Source: Prostheceraeus crozeri (lineage: Eukaryota; Platyhelminthes; Polycladida; Euryleptidae). From it: a DNA stretch of 64,000 nucleotides. The first letter of the stretch is position 1; every line of letters starts with the position of its first letter. The stretch covers positions 682,001 to 746,000 of the forward strand of contig CAJQUW010011017.1 in NCBI GenBank assembly GCA_907163375.1, in the 5' to 3' direction. The notes under the pieces were generated by a model that saw nothing but the letters and a program-made list of their open reading frames with translations, was not told where the DNA came from and made no database searches. Made by a program: the position numbers and the translations under genes. Below, piece after piece: positions 12,366 through 25,449 of the stretch.

Positions 12366-14443
12366 TTCCATGTCTACTCACATGATGCCATAGCATTGCT
12401 ACTTGCAACGGCTTTGACTGAACAAATGATTCAAACAAAGTAATACAATTTGCATTTTTCACATTTCTTTTCACGAACTTCAACAACAGCAGCAGTTGAT
12501 CAGCACGCAATGAATACAAGGCTACTAGGCCTATTCAGCAGTGCCCAAGGAACCTAGCTTGAAAATGTGTGTCGGCCAATTTCATATAGAGAATAAGAAA
12601 TTGACACAAAAACTCAGTGAACTGTTTTCCGATGCATTCCTCCCGCGTTCATTCACGTCTCAAGCAAAAGTTTGAGTGAACTAATTAACAATTTGATGTT
12701 TCCAAAATACGAAGACAAAAATCCACGAATCAAATGATGACACAGTATTTCTACTTCACCAACTTTGTTTAAGTGATTATTTGATATCCGTTGAATGAAT
12801 GTCATTGAAAAGATGCAAATTTAAGATATTATTTTTTAGCCTGCATCTTTCAGACTTTACGCGATCGATAGAGCATGATTACCAGCACCATGAAATGATT
12901 CAACACCACGATAAAGCGATTTTGGAAGTTCATTGCCGTGACATGTAACGATGAATAAAAGAAAGTTCACGACAAGGATGATAGAGTTCACATATTTTTT
13001 GACATTGGAAGAAATATTTTTTCATTTCATTCGCTTTTCTCTTTCTCTCTCGTCGTGTAGAAGGATCAAGCAAAAGATAGCACAGCATGTAAGAAGCCTT
13101 AATTTTGGACGCCAAACATCGTAATAACAAAACCAAAACCACAAATTCTCGAGACGATGAAATGTGTATTCTGAGTGAATGATACACTAAAAGAGATGAA
13201 ATGTTGAAACCTGAAATGTATCGTATGATTTTATTGAAGATTCTGAGCTAAAAAAACTGGAATAAGAAAGATCATGGAGAACAGTCTAAACAACTGGAAC
13301 TTGTGCATTTGAATTCCTGATTGGTCTGAATTGAACACATGTTTCAGTATGCATAACAAGAATAATATTGACATTGGACAGATTATATATTTTGATAACT
13401 AAAAAACAGCTATTTATCAAAATTGACAACATCAAGTTTGCCCGGCTCAATAACGTAGAATATGACATCTGATAATGAAATTGATACCAAGGGCAGCATG
13501 TCAGATTCTTATCTAAGGGAAAAGGATTTTTAAAGAACTAAATCAATTATTTAGACAGACAATTTCGACCAAAATGAGCATATAAGGGTAAGGGAATATA
13601 TAAGTATAAATATTCAAACACTTTGATTTCGACAAAATTCAAATGTGCTTGATAACTAGATTAGCATCAGTTGTAAGCAACTCAAGACGTGATAGTTCGG
13701 ACATGAGTCAATGCGATTACTCCAGCTAGATGTAGATCAGTTATTTCTTCATTAGCCGGTCATATTCATCAATTGTTCTCAGAAACATGGCGGTCTTGTG
13801 GTCAGAACTACAATGTCATTGTTTTAAATCTGACGGAAAAATTTGCTTTTTGTTGATCACAGCTGTCGAGAATATGAAAAATTGTGCAAGATATTAATGA
13901 TATTCAGCACCCTTAAAATGACTCCCATTCAATAATTGCTCATGAACTCATGTACTTCGTAGTCATGTTTTTGCTAATATTCACTTATTTTACATTTGAA
14001 CGGTGAAGAACAAAAGTTTCGACTCAAGAAAACCACATGGAAAAGTTGGTCGAAGACAAATATCAACTTTGATGAAGAGAATCATCGAGGATTATCTGTC
14101 AGTTACATTTTCAAAGCTGATGTGCATCTCTATGTGCATTAATCAGTATTTGAAAGTGAGCAAGGAATAAAAGTCATCTCGAGGTGTGAGATGAGACTGC
14201 AGAGTAAAGGTGGAAGACATCATAATTTTGCAACATATTGAATTCTCTCTCTGTGAAACAAACATTTCGAATTATTAGCTCTGTGTTCCCACAAGTGGAA
14301 GAGGTAGGATCAAATTTTTTTCTGTCAATTAAACAAACAAGCTAGAAATCTATCTGATTTTAAAAAAGGAAAGGACTTGGCTGCTCGGGAAAAAGTTGCA
14401 TTGACCAACGATGACTAATGGCATTTATATTCGGCATGATAGT
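12366..14443. other. Unassigned AT-rich stretch
   Basis: Nothing recognisable. The 85-codon minus-strand frame at 12930-13187 shows no family motif. Confidence 0.45.
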
Positions 14444-14648
14444 GGTCTCCGCGGCACAGTGGTTAAGTGCTTGGCCTAGCAATCTCACGGTCCTGAGGTC
14501 GAACCCCAAAAGTGTCATTGGAAGTCGTCAGGAAGGGCATCCCGGCTAAAAGTACCACAACGCTCCAAATAGAAGTCTGACTATGTCAGCATCGTCCTAG
14601 CCCCAAGTATGGGGAAGTAGTGACGTTAAACCATTCATCATCATCATG
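14444..14648 (+). mobile_element. SINE-A copy
   Basis: Head GGTCTCCGCGGCACAGTGG, B box GAGGTCGAACCCC, body GGAAGGGCATCCCGG, 3' block GTATGGGGAAGTAGTGACG, then a tail CATTCATCATCATCATG. The ATC-repeat tail is the usual 3' end of this kind of SINE. The copy looks full length at about 205 bp. No target-site duplication was confirmed. Confidence 0.88.
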
Positions 14649-15329
14649 AAAGACACATCCACGTGCATTAATTGATGCTGATGAAAGGCAAGCAGAAGCA
14701 GAAATAGTCACATATTTGTAATGTGACTTTGCGTATGTGCTGCACATCTTCAATTCGCAAGTACACATAAATCATCAAATTTCGACACATTGAGACCTAA
14801 GCAAACACATACCTACTAAATGCGGACGAATCAGAATTGTCTGCAATAATTTTCCAAGGGAATCCGCAAAACAGATGTTCGGTTTTCGAGATCAATTCTA
14901 TTTCACGAGATCGTTCTACACGATCATCGTCAGGAAAGAAGAGAATTGTCATCTGTGCCATGTGAGAGAGATAAGTATTCTTGCTATCCTATTTTGTATA
15001 CGGTAAACTGACAACTAGCGGCAGCGACAACTATTGCCCCGAAACAAGAGGGGAATACTATATATTCACTGAAAATACTACTAATTGTACTAATTGCTTA
15101 AAATTAGACAAAGTTACTATGACTGAGGAAAATATTGACATCGGGAGGGGTTGCACCTCTTGCATCCATCTCATGAACTCCGCTATTGCGTGGGATTCTT
15201 GCAAAGGCAGAGATGGAAACTTTTTATCTATAGAGTTCAACAGTGACAAACTACTTAAACTTTCACTTCATTACATTACAAAGAAGAAATACTTCAAAAA
15301 GCTACACATCTATCGCTTAAAAAATGATG
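14649..15329. other. Unassigned stretch between two SINE-A copies
   Basis: An open frame of 136 codons (14981-15391, plus strand) occupies part of this gap. It has paired cysteines but no known family, and its last 20 or so codons are SINE sequence, so I do not call it a gene. Confidence 0.4.
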
Positions 15330-15517
15330 GTTTAACCTCACTACTCCCCCATACTGGGGGCTTGGACGGTGATGACACAGTCAGACTTTAATCTGGAGCG
15401 CTGATCTATTAGTCCGGATGCCCTTCCTGAGGACTCTCAGTGACACTTTCGGGGATCGACCTCTCGACCGAAAGGTCGCTAGGCCAAGCACTTAGCCACT
15501 GTGTCACGAAGACCACC
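15330..15517 (-). mobile_element. SINE-A copy
   Basis: Reverse complement of the SINE: CTCACTACTCCCCCATACTG (3' block), CAGTCAGACTTT, AGTCCGGATGCCCTTCCTG, GACACTTTCGGGG, then the tRNA-like head ending near GTGTCACGAAGACC. The copy is nearly full length. It faces the copy at 14444, so the two form an inverted pair about 0.7 kb apart. Confidence 0.88.
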
Positions 15518-18500
15518 ACTTAATTCACGATAATCGCCTCAGCGCAATGATTTTCATTATAACAAGATCGTTTGCGGTATCTGAGTCTTGAGGACGACAT
15601 TGCAGCTATCAAAAGCTGTGACGTGAGTCAATGCTATCAACCTCAAATATAAACAACGGATTAAACAAAAAATACAAAAGCAGAATTATATAAATAGTAG
15701 TAAGGCGGTAGACATTGAGCATACGACCACTTTTGTTAGACTTATTTTTTATCTTTGCTTTCTGAATACATCTCCCCTGACGCTTTCTGATTTTATATGA
15801 AGTTTTATAGTGTTCCCCTGATGAAACTTGATGATCTTGGGATGTACGTACACGCAGATTTTAACTTATGCTTTTAGCTAATAGAGCATAAAAAAGACAG
15901 TAACCTGTTTTGTATCAGGTACAATCTAAGTCATGATGAAATGTTTTGTTTCCGGCCGTTATCATGATAATCATAATTATCGATTAAACCTACTTCACTT
16001 GTATTTCAAATGTTTGCTCATCTCTAGGTCTTCCTTACGTTGCACATACTCCCAACAGTTGAGAATTAAAATCAAAACAATTTTCAAGTTCACCACCAGC
16101 GATAATTTCAACTAAAACAAATATCCACAGCAACACAGACTACGAAGTCCAATTCCTGAGCCAACCCAAACCTCTAGTCAATGCATTTCGCACAGAATAA
16201 ATCATCTTCTGTTTTCCTCCAAACTTTCAACATTAAGCCAAACTGACGTTGCGCCAAACAAGAAGTATAGTGTGTCTTTAAATCTCCGGGATTTCGTAGA
16301 ATAGAGTTTGTTACATCGGCAATGAGATAAAACACAAGCAATAAATAACATTTCAGCCAAGCATACTTCAGTTCGAAACTGTCTCTTATTTGAGCTCTAC
16401 CGCTCTCGGCGTGTGCACCGTTCTAACCCAAATTGTCTTTTTGCGAGACAATTGCAGTGAAGTGCATCCATAACTACATTTGTCTTTCTTTTATACCTTT
16501 GAGTATTAAATAGTGAATTCCAGCCTTGGAAAGCATGAGTCAAGTATCATAATGACAAAACAGACAAACGAGTTCACAACATCTGCCTTCAGATAAGGCA
16601 TTAATGAATAAGAAATATAGTGGATGAATAAAAAATTCATGATCGTCGAGTGCGTTCATTTTGTGAAAATCAAATTCGCGAAGGAACCTGTATTCTTCGT
16701 AAACAATAAAAGTGCAAGTGGGAAATGATCAAGTGTGCTGTCTTTGGCAGCGGCTGCTTTCAAATGAAGACTATTCTCGTCTGAGAATGATAGTTAATTT
16801 CATTATTCTTCATTTGATGGAAAAACAAATTTATCCTGACAAATATCTTCGTAGCAGAATTACCCCTGCCAACTATCAACTTTCTTTCTCGGATTCTATC
16901 CATAAATATTGTAATCTAAAAGCAATAGGCAACTTTTATTAGCATTTGGGACAGATTCAGTCCAACAATCCATAATCAAATATGCCCAAGTGAATGAACC
17001 ATTGACTCATGCTCTTTATCCGTAATGAAGTCGCATTTCATTCAGGATCAATACCCAATTGAAAGTTCAGTTAAATTTGTCGTTGTTTTATATTCATCAT
17101 GCTTTGCATAACTTTCGATTAAACATGATCGAACATTGCTGATCGAATTAATCGAATAAGCAAAGTTTTAAACACTGGATTCCGGATAGTGATTACGCTG
17201 GAGGGAACAGAACTTGAAGACGCTTTAATTAACCTTTTTATTGAACAAGGTAATACATTTGTGGATTTTGGAGTGATACTATTATTTTACAGCTTGTTAT
17301 CTTTCTAGATCTATTTATTATCTGCTTTTTGAGATGGCGTCTGATGCAATTATCGTAAAATCCATATTTTCAGTCTGGATAAGATCCACTTATAAGCTAT
17401 CAGCAGCATGAGATTGCATGACCTCTGGGACCGTTAAAAGCAGCAAACCATTTATAAAATGTTTGCAATCATAAGTTCAGTGTATTTTTGCAGCAATATG
17501 GTCGCGGCAACACAATGATAGTGGAGTGACTCCATAAACTGCTATGCAAACGCAGATGTGGCGCACACATACATAAGAGCCAAAAAGTTAAAAGAAATCG
17601 AATTTGAAATCTGAACAGCGGTTCCTACTAAATGAGATTACGTAAGAAGGGCTTCAACTAAAGAAAAATGCGGACTGTTCCAATTCTAAATTTAGATAGG
17701 CAAAGAGGAAGCAAATAACATTTAAAAACTCACACATGGATTCATTTATATATCAAACAGATTCGTCATCAACTTTGAGCGATATCAAACGGTCAAATGC
17801 AATAAATCACTCTTTCATTGGGAATATTAATTTGTCTCATAGACGGCGCCGTTATGCATGGTCTACAGTCACTTGGTTATAGTTCAATAAATCATCGATG
17901 TCAATGCGAGATATTTGATATAAAGGATCCCCACAAGATGACAAAGCGTTTTCTAAAATATATACGCATGTTCAGCATCTCCATCTGGGATAGAACTAAG
18001 AAATGCTTTCTTCAAGTTCCGCAAAAATTACTTAACGAGAACTCCTTAATAGCAGTCAGAGACGTTCGTCTCTTCAAGGATCTTGGGAATGGATGACATG
18101 ACTGACGGCTATATCCGACTGATGATTGTTGTTGCTGCTTGCAGCTTTCAGCAACTTCTTCTTACCTTCACTAATCATCAATGTGACTAAATGTGACCAT
18201 GTAAGGTGTCGTCAAACATTCGACAAACAATTTCCATTCCATGATTTTTATAGATTAGCAATCTTGTTACTTTTACTTATTGGTCGAACGGCAGGTTAAA
18301 AGTTTACAATACACACAGCTACACAGCTAAACCACACCTGGTGCGGCGCTGTCCCGCGCGTCTCTGTTCGAACATCCCCATAGGTTTATTAAGTTTCTGA
18401 ACGAAAATTCTGGACGCGTGAGTACGCGCCGCGTCCGATGTGAATGGTGGATCTTAAGTCGTTAACTGATATCACCTACAGTTAGTGTCACGATCTTCCT

Positions 18501-19278
18501 TAAACCATGAACCATAAGGCTTCGCGTGGGCATTTTGCTTTAGGACTTTTCCTGTGTGCCTCAACTCTATGAATATATTTTGCATCATTATCCATGCGTG
18601 AATTACCGTGCGTAGACTTTTAGTCACGGCTATGGATATGGTCATTTAGTCCTGATTCAATCACGATGATATTCACTGGCAACACCCAAGATAGGCTATT
18701 GTTGTCCTCTTGAACGTAATCTGAATCATATTTATGTTAATTATCCATCTGTCGTGATGGAATGTTGCATGAAGTAACAATTATATCTCTGATAAAAGTC
18801 GAATAAAGGTACTTACAGTAGTCAAGCTGAAAGTACAAAATATGTGGCTCTAAATATTCTTAGACTTACAGCTTCAAATCATACAGCCACATTGTCTACA
18901 GAGAAAATATGTAAAATTAAATTCGAATTAAACAACTGACGCACAAATAAATTGCTTTACCGAGTTAGTGCAACTCTCCAGTTGTTTAAAAGGAGAAAGC
19001 ACAAACTGCTTCACACATTTCAGCACTACGGGATTCTTCACGAGATACAGGAGATGAATTGCATCATAAATGCAAAGTGCCATTCTTTGAAACCGAAAAA
19101 TTCAGTTTCTCAAGCTTAAGTCCCGGAAAAGGCAAAACATTGCACTGTCAACCAATTATAATTCCTGAGACAGCAACAGACACTCCTCTTTACATTATTA
19201 ATAGTCCCGTGATGGCTGCCTTTATTAGTTTCATGTATTATAATTAAGTTTTATCAGCCAATCAAATAACGTTGAAAA
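15518..19278. other. Unassigned AT-rich stretch
   Basis: No supported gene. A 92-codon plus-strand frame at 17818-18096 contains FLKYIRMFSISIWDRTKK, which faintly recalls the last part of some LINE proteins (an S-x-W-x-R motif), but this is too weak to call. A short GC-rich patch lies near 18345-18440. The rest shows nothing. Confidence 0.4.
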
Positions 19279-19350
19279 TGCACCAGAATGGATTCGAACC
19301 CTCTACTTTAGAGACAGCTGTCCTAGTCAGTGACCACCACACTATGGACG
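19279..19350 (-). repeat. tRNA-like SINE head
   Basis: On the minus strand the sequence runs GTCCATAGTGTGGTGGTCAC (A-box-like) to GAGGGTTCGAATCC (a good B box) with tRNA-like spacing. The acceptor ends do not pair well, so this is a tRNA-derived relic rather than a functional tRNA. Confidence 0.5.
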
Positions 19351-20424
19351 CAATAGATGTGCTATTCCCGAAGAGTGGAGGACTACCCAAAGTTTCAGAT
19401 AGATACTCGAGAACAGCAGATATTGTAAGCACATGGGAGCATGTATGAGCTGTTTATTCTGCTCATCATTTTAACAAATTATCTGATAAAAAATCAGGAA
19501 AATTGTCAATCATAACTTGGCACTGATATCTACTTCATGAAATCCATTGCGCTGGCCATTCTCTCTTTGATATTTAAAGATTACATTTCGCCAACGACTG
19601 GCTTGAAATTGTGTCATAAAATTATACGCTATTCTTGAAGAAAACAAACACACGAAGCACTTAGGACGACGGATTTTTTCAAGTTACTTATCTCACCAAG
19701 ATCTCATCGAAGCAAACCGTTTATTATGATTCTTTGCCATCTTTTTCTCCCCGATTACTCAGCCTCAGCCTCAAATAATTGCTTATTCGAAATTGATGAA
19801 AGCGAGGGGTCAGCAGTAAACTCGATGTTCAAACGGAGGGCTCGTTGTTGCCGACACAGTGCCACTTCCGTGCGAAGAAATTTCCTCTTCCGGAACATAA
19901 CTGATCCTCAGCCTTGCCCACACCCATTCATTCGATGGCTCTCTTCATCCGCGAATCCAGTGAGACATTTGAGCAGAGAGAAAGTGAGTTGGGGAGAGAT
20001 GAATCTCATCATGTATATGAAAGAAGAAAATCACTCAAGCGTTAGAGTTGTTTTTGTATTCATTTGATTAAGCATATTTTCCCAAGATGAATGAAATTTA
20101 AAGAGACCTACAATATACGGTTAATCGACGGTAACAGCTTCAGTTGATAGTCTCTCGATGTCGCAGTACTGCGCAAACACTCATATTCAGCAGCTGAGAG
20201 AATGTTTTCACACAAATCGAAGTTATTGGTTAAGTAAGTCACAGAAACCCAGAGGACCGTTAGTGCCGTCTGTGTATGAGGCAAACAAGACGCCTGGATC
20301 CGAAGACTGGTTTCTTTGTTGAATGACTTTTTAATTCACAGACACAGAGCAGAAAGGCAAGAATAAAACAGTCACACACAGTTTATGTAATGCTAGTCAG
20401 TGATGGAACATTGATCTCACTTAG
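19351..20424. other. Unassigned stretch
   Basis: A 113-codon plus-strand frame (19726-20067) is open but has no recognised motif and no convincing splice context. Otherwise nothing seen. Confidence 0.4.
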
Positions 20425-20600
20425 ACATTTTCACTTAGATACACCTATCAGCGTATGTATCATTGTGTTAGAATCAGCCACATGTGTAATTCAACGCTTC
20501 TAATTGGCCATTCATGCCCCAACTTAGCTCCTCCGGCTCTGCCGTGACCTTGGATCAATTTCCATACTACTCAACCTCAGATAAACAATCTATTTCTATG
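20425..20600 (+). mobile_element. MITE-H copy 4, truncated and diverged
   Basis: The right-hand two thirds of MITE-H, beginning at CATTTTCACTTAGAT and ending TATTTCTATG. The left end is missing. It is clearly more diverged than copies 1-3, with many transitions, so it dates from an older burst. A short frame at 20514-20717 that overlaps it is not a gene. Confidence 0.8.
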
Positions 20601-20892
20601 TTCAGATTAATTGTCGCACACGAGAGGTTACATCGGCCACTAGGCCATATAACACGACTAATCTCTCCCAGAAATGCATGGGCGAAATTTAAGAAAAAAT
20701 ACAATTATCAAAGATGAGAAACTGGCCCACGTTTCGTGTCGCAGGCACCTACTCGTGGGAGTCCCACGAGTTTCATTTGATAACTTATGGCTCCTATTTA
20801 GTTGGAGAATTAAGGCTTTATTAGTCTACCAACAAAAGCGACATATCTAGGTGCTTCTCATATCCTCAGGATCTGGTCAATATTAGGACATT

Positions 20893-21082
20893 AAATATCT
20901 GAAGGGAATGACACCTATTCAGTCAACTAATGACACCCATGATTCCCGGATCACATTCACCTGACGCGGGAATCGAACCGAAGTCCGCAGTGGAGAAGAG
21001 TTCACACCTTCTTCACTTACGCCAAGCCGACAGTACAAAGTGAATGCGAGTGAAGGTAGAAGTGATCTCTAAACGACACTTG
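20893..21082 (-). mobile_element. SINE-B copy with extended flank
   Basis: The tRNA-like head on the minus strand contains TTCGGTTCGATTCC (B box) and CGTAAGTGAAGAAGGTG. The 3' body on the plus strand reads TTAAATATCTGAAGGGAATG. Homology with the copy at 47969 continues beyond the SINE 5' end into GAATGCGAGT-AAGG-AGAAG, which the copy at 53721 lacks. The copy is moderately diverged. Confidence 0.8.
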
Positions 21083-21230
21083 GATGATGTTCCACGATCT
21101 GAGGTATAAGAATAAAACTAGCGTGTCGCTAAATAACAGCATGAAAAGTAGGCTACAGGGTCAGATAGACCGTGCTTGTGCATCAAAGGGTTGAGATTTG
21201 ATGGAATCGTGACAATTTGAACATTCTGAA

Positions 21231-21486
21231 CATAGAAATTGATAACAATAAAACCTCTGGAATGGAAATTAAGCTTCATGCAATGCACAATAACGGCACA
21301 TAAATCGCACGCATTTTCACTTAGATGCACCTGCCAACGTCTGTATCATTGGGTTAGAATCAGTCACATGAGTAAATCGAAGCTTTTAATTGGTTCTTCA
21401 TGCCCCAACTTAGTTCCCCCGGATGTGCCGCGACCTTGAGTCAATTTCCATTCTAGCGAACTTCAGATAAACAGTTTATTTCTATG
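21231..21486 (+). mobile_element. MITE-H copy 3 (hAT-like), perfect TSD
   Basis: A 256-bp copy with both CATAGAAAT ends and the inner CTAGAATGG blocks. The 8-bp target-site duplication ATTCTGAA (21223-21230 and 21487-21494) is perfect. Most of the interior is identical to copy 1, 18 kb away. A perfect duplication plus near identity indicates a recent insertion. Confidence 0.93.
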
Positions 21487-21689
21487 ATTCTGAAGGTACT
21501 CTTGGCATAGATAAGCACAATCGATCGAAGGCTGTTTTTGGCTTTCAACAGATGCATTGAATTTCTCTGCCCACTCAATATGGTTCCGTTTGCTTATTGT
21601 CACATTATTACAATTGACAGAATGCTATCTTCATTCAAGAAATGCTAGCAGCATTTCAAGTAAAGCATTCATTCTGTACCGAGAGAGCA

Positions 21690-21790
21690 TTTCATTCGAC
21701 TACGTCACATCGTAGATCGACAACAAAGGTCCGCCTTAATATATTGAATATTTAGAGAGAATGACAACTATTCAGTCAATATATGAATGA
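21690..21790 (-). repeat. Fragment sharing SINE-B-associated sequence
   Basis: CATTTCATTCGACTACGTCA and TAGATCGACAACAAAGGTC match sequence at 48240-48285 with few changes. They are followed by TATTTAGAGAGAATGACAAC, which matches the SINE-B 3' end. The two pieces lie in a different arrangement from that at 48 kb, so a larger repeat containing SINE-B has been rearranged. Confidence 0.6.
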
Positions 21791-21799
21791 ATACCTGAC

Positions 21800-22610
21800 G
21801 CTGTTGCGCTAAAATGAACTAAATGCAATTGCAATTAGCTAACTTTCGGAAATTTGTCTATTTTCAATGTAATTCCGAGAAAGCAATGCACGTGTATTTC
21901 TGGATTCTATCAGCAAAGATCTCCACGGTTTAGTACAGATCAAAGGAGTATTTCGTCTGACTCAAGCATAAGTCTTCTTGGCGATTTCGTTGTCAATTAA
22001 ATGACATTTCGAAGAGATTAACAGAGAAGACTTCTCTAATCGTCACACCAAAGATTAAAGAAACCTTACTGAGATACAGAGAAATGTTTCCGGTGAATTT
22101 ATTGACAGAAAGTAGGCGCTGCAATCATATTTTGACTTAATTTCTCCTCATAATGGAATTAAGATTTTCTGACCCGAAAATGATGTCAGTAAAATTTCAA
22201 CAATTATTGACAACACCAGAAAATTTAATTGTAAAGTAACACAAATCATCAGATCATTGAAGACAGTCATTTTTCATTTTTTAAGTGATCAAAAATTCCT
22301 GAAAAAAATGCTTTATTATATGAAGACAGCGCAGAAAATGCGCGTGTGCACGCCAGTTTTGGAATGTTCGTTTGACAGGATCAAGCCAAATCTGGACACA
22401 CGAGAGCCGGACATTCCCTATTAATATCTCTTAGAAAAGGAACCAATCTAGACGCACTATAAATTATTGTCAAGATCGTCGGTGACGGTCGGAGTGCTGG
22501 ACAGCTATGAATATTCGATATGACTTTATTAAGTTGACATATTGAAACCATGACGCTTGCAAGATGGAGCTCCAGGTTCATCCTCCTTCCTCATAACCAT
22601 TTTGTGTTTG
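21800..22610. other. Unassigned stretch
   Basis: No gene or repeat recognised. Confidence 0.45.
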
Positions 22611-22681
22611 TGGTTTGATTTGAACCCCTCACGTCCGGATCCCTAGTCCATGTCATTAACCGCTGAGCCACGACAGCAGTG
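22611..22681 (-). repeat. tRNA-like SINE head
   Basis: On the minus strand TCGTGGCTCAGCGGTTAATG serves as A box and GGGGTTCAAATC as B box, about 35 bp apart as in a tRNA. The downstream flank does not match SINE-A or SINE-B, so this is another tRNA-derived family or a tRNA pseudogene. Confidence 0.55.
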
Positions 22682-25088
22682 TTGACAAAAATGATGCTTT
22701 CCTCACTGTGTTCTCCAAATAACACATACAAGTTGCTACAGGGTACTCCAACTAAATAATCACGTGCTTGAATATGAATTCATCTCATTGTTTGAAAAAG
22801 TTGCAGATAGAATGTCATCCTTCAAGCAAAAATACACCTTTAAGAACATCTGCAAAATGTCTGAGGGAGGAAATACGTAGGAGATTAGCTTTATGCAAAA
22901 ATGCGTGCACTTCTTTAGTGAAACCAATCGCTGCAAAGATCAAGCAAATCCCCTCGAGCATTATAAAGAGATGAAATACTGAGCCTCTGACTAAGAGATC
23001 GAAATTCTCATTTACAGAAGTAAAAATGATACTGTTGTTGAATGTGTCAAATTCGGAACTGAAATTGTATCATTCTCATTCATGCAATAAACCAAGATCA
23101 TTCTTAAAATTTGCTTTGAAAGAATGTGTCGTAGATCTGACAATATGCTACAAATTTTAACTTTCTTCAATTTCTTTTGATAGATACCAATGTTTGTTCA
23201 AAAAGATTCTATTCAACATTTCAGCTCATGTTTAGCAACCTCCTTTGTTTCAGGAAAACGAATGCCAAATGATGATACAGCTGTGAATATTAATGATGAT
23301 TAAATACATCAAAAATGTCCTAGTAGCTCGATAGAAATCCGCCTTCGCTTTTGATAAAGTTGGTTATACTGCAGAGCTGATCATAAAAAAGGACCACTTA
23401 TTTTTCGCAAAAATAATATCGATCCTCAAGTCTTCCAATCGTGTCGCATATCAACGTGCGAAACATGATTCGAGAGATCGTATTCTCAGCTTTGAAATGA
23501 GGTATGATAAATGTCCATTTGTTATTTTGTTTGCTGAGCAATGCTCAAAATGTGAAAATCACTCAACCTACAAATTGCGCTTTAAATCTGTTTCCAGTCT
23601 CACGACTTACAGTAGGTCTGCTCGACTTTATCTGAATTTGTTAGACCACTGCATGCATTGATTTCGAGGTCTCGATCAATGCGAATTAAAGGGCACTGTT
23701 CAAAGCTTACATAAATCTAGTGAAGCGAATTCTATTATTCTATTTGTCTCCGTGCATGCATTGTAGATATCCTATCGCTTTGTTTGACCTGTGAAGCATA
23801 TTAATGCCCGCGCCGACGATAATATTTACTCCAATGCACTGGAAGGAGCGCAATCTATGCCAGAGCGTTCTTGTCCTGCTTTAGCATGAACTAGATTCTA
23901 TGAATAGATATTTTAACTACTGTTCAGGCTAAATTCTTATAAAAAACGCCAAATAAAATTCTTATTTCTATGCATGTGTTGAAAAGTTGATATTCTTTAT
24001 GAGATTTGACACCAGTAATGTCGTTTTGCCATAGATAACTCAAAATTTCCTCCTATGCATCCAATGCAAAACGACACCAGTAATGACGGAAATTGACATC
24101 AAAGGTGACTTCATCTGCTAACCATAAATAGATATCTTAACATTTATTCTACCTCTGTTTTCGTTTCATCATTGTGTTATTCTTGCAAATAAAATGTAAA
24201 GTGTCTTTGATGAACCATTTAATATCGACAGGTGATGGCTTTTTTATACATATTTTCTTTCGAACGATGAATTCCATGAAGTTTCCTCCCGAAAAAAAAT
24301 ATTGGTTAGTTTCAAGAATCATGTACACTGTATAGAATCGTATCACTGTGTACAACCTTTAAGATATGCCTTTCATATTGCATTTCCTACGTATGTTTCA
24401 CGAAAATTTGGCATTTGCAATGTAGAGTTTGATTTGGTGAACAAAATCTCACGTCACTAATAATATCAAATTATAAAGAGAGTTGTTGTTAATAGATAGG
24501 AACAGAATATACATCGGAAGAGCCTGGCCAAGAGATATTGACGACAAAACCTACCATTGCCCTCAGAGCGTATGAGCATTACTTTACGGTCCCTTTTCAA
24601 CCTTACAGTCCTTGTTTCCAGCTTATATGTTGCAAAGTCATGACTTTATTTTCTATATGTATTATTTTGATTGTAATTACGTTAAATGTCCTTGACAAGT
24701 GCTTAAATGCAGCATTTGAAGCACAGGAGCATGACAATGTGCTCAGTTGAATCATATCGACCTACTACTGAAGAATCAAAAATATCAAATTGGCAAACGA
24801 TTTATTATTAACACAATTATCAACATTACCGCTATTTTGGTTTTCTGTCAGCTGACAATATTCGATAAAATTGACTCATTTGATCTTCATGCCCTTTACT
24901 ACGTTCTGCTGTTTTCTTTATTATCATTTCTGCGGTTTTTTTTCATTTTTCAGTCGCTATTTGGTAATTAATAAAATGTAACAAATGCTGGACACTAAAG
25001 TATAATTCTGATAAAATTGAAATTAAAAAAAGTCTTCTTTTGCAATGTTTAGTAGCTTACATAATTTCCTCTAGTCCATGGATGGAAA
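22682..25088. other. Unassigned AT-rich stretch
   Basis: No supported gene. GACACCAGTAATG occurs twice, at about 24010 and 24073. Two consecutive hydrophobic frames (24538-24750 and 24747-24971) have no recognised family and probably reflect T-rich composition. Confidence 0.4.
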
Positions 25089-25448
25089 CATTGTTACTGA
25101 GTAAGTAGGGTTGTCAGCTGGTATTTCACTTGTCATTTTTCTATGAAAGTCGTTCATATATCTCCAAATCCAAATTAGACGGCCTTAATTGCATGATTAA
25201 GGCCGTCTAATTTGCTATGTAATACCATTGAGGTAGGAGCATTTCACCGTCCATCTTCACATTCCCAGTGAAAATGACCCTGAGGTGATTCGTATTGTTC
25301 ACAATTTGGATTCGTAGATATCTAGAACTTTGCATGCTTCAATGTTCTGAGCTGCATGGGCTATGTAGAAAATGATCATAGATTTGAGTCTTTTACATGT
25401 CAAAATCTCGGATTTTTGATGTCATAGATTTTAGGTTCAGTAACAATA
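25089..25448 (+). mobile_element. Repeat F6, inverted-repeat element with internal perfect hairpin, copy 1
   Basis: About 360 bp, beginning CATTGTTACTGA and ending TCAGTAACAAT (terminal inverted repeats). Inside, AATTAGACGGCCTTAA at 25172 faces its exact complement TTAAGGCCGTCTAATT a few bases later, making a perfect hairpin. A second copy lies at 58675-59035 on the other strand. There is no coding capacity. The superfamily cannot be assigned because no clean target-site duplication is visible. Confidence 0.8.
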
Positions 25449-25449
25449 C

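Noticed and set aside
14981-15391. 136-codon frame with paired cysteines
   Set aside because: Its last part is reverse SINE-A sequence, no family was recognised, and no splice or promoter context supports it.
17818-18096. 92-codon frame with a LINE-like S-x-W-x-R stretch
   Set aside because: The resemblance is limited to a few residues, with no second LINE motif nearby.
19726-20067. 113-codon plus-strand frame
   Set aside because: No recognisable motif, low-complexity Ser/Arg content and no splice sites of note.
24538-24971. Two consecutive hydrophobic frames resembling membrane segments
   Set aside because: T-rich DNA produces Phe/Leu/Ile runs by composition. The frames are short and share no family.
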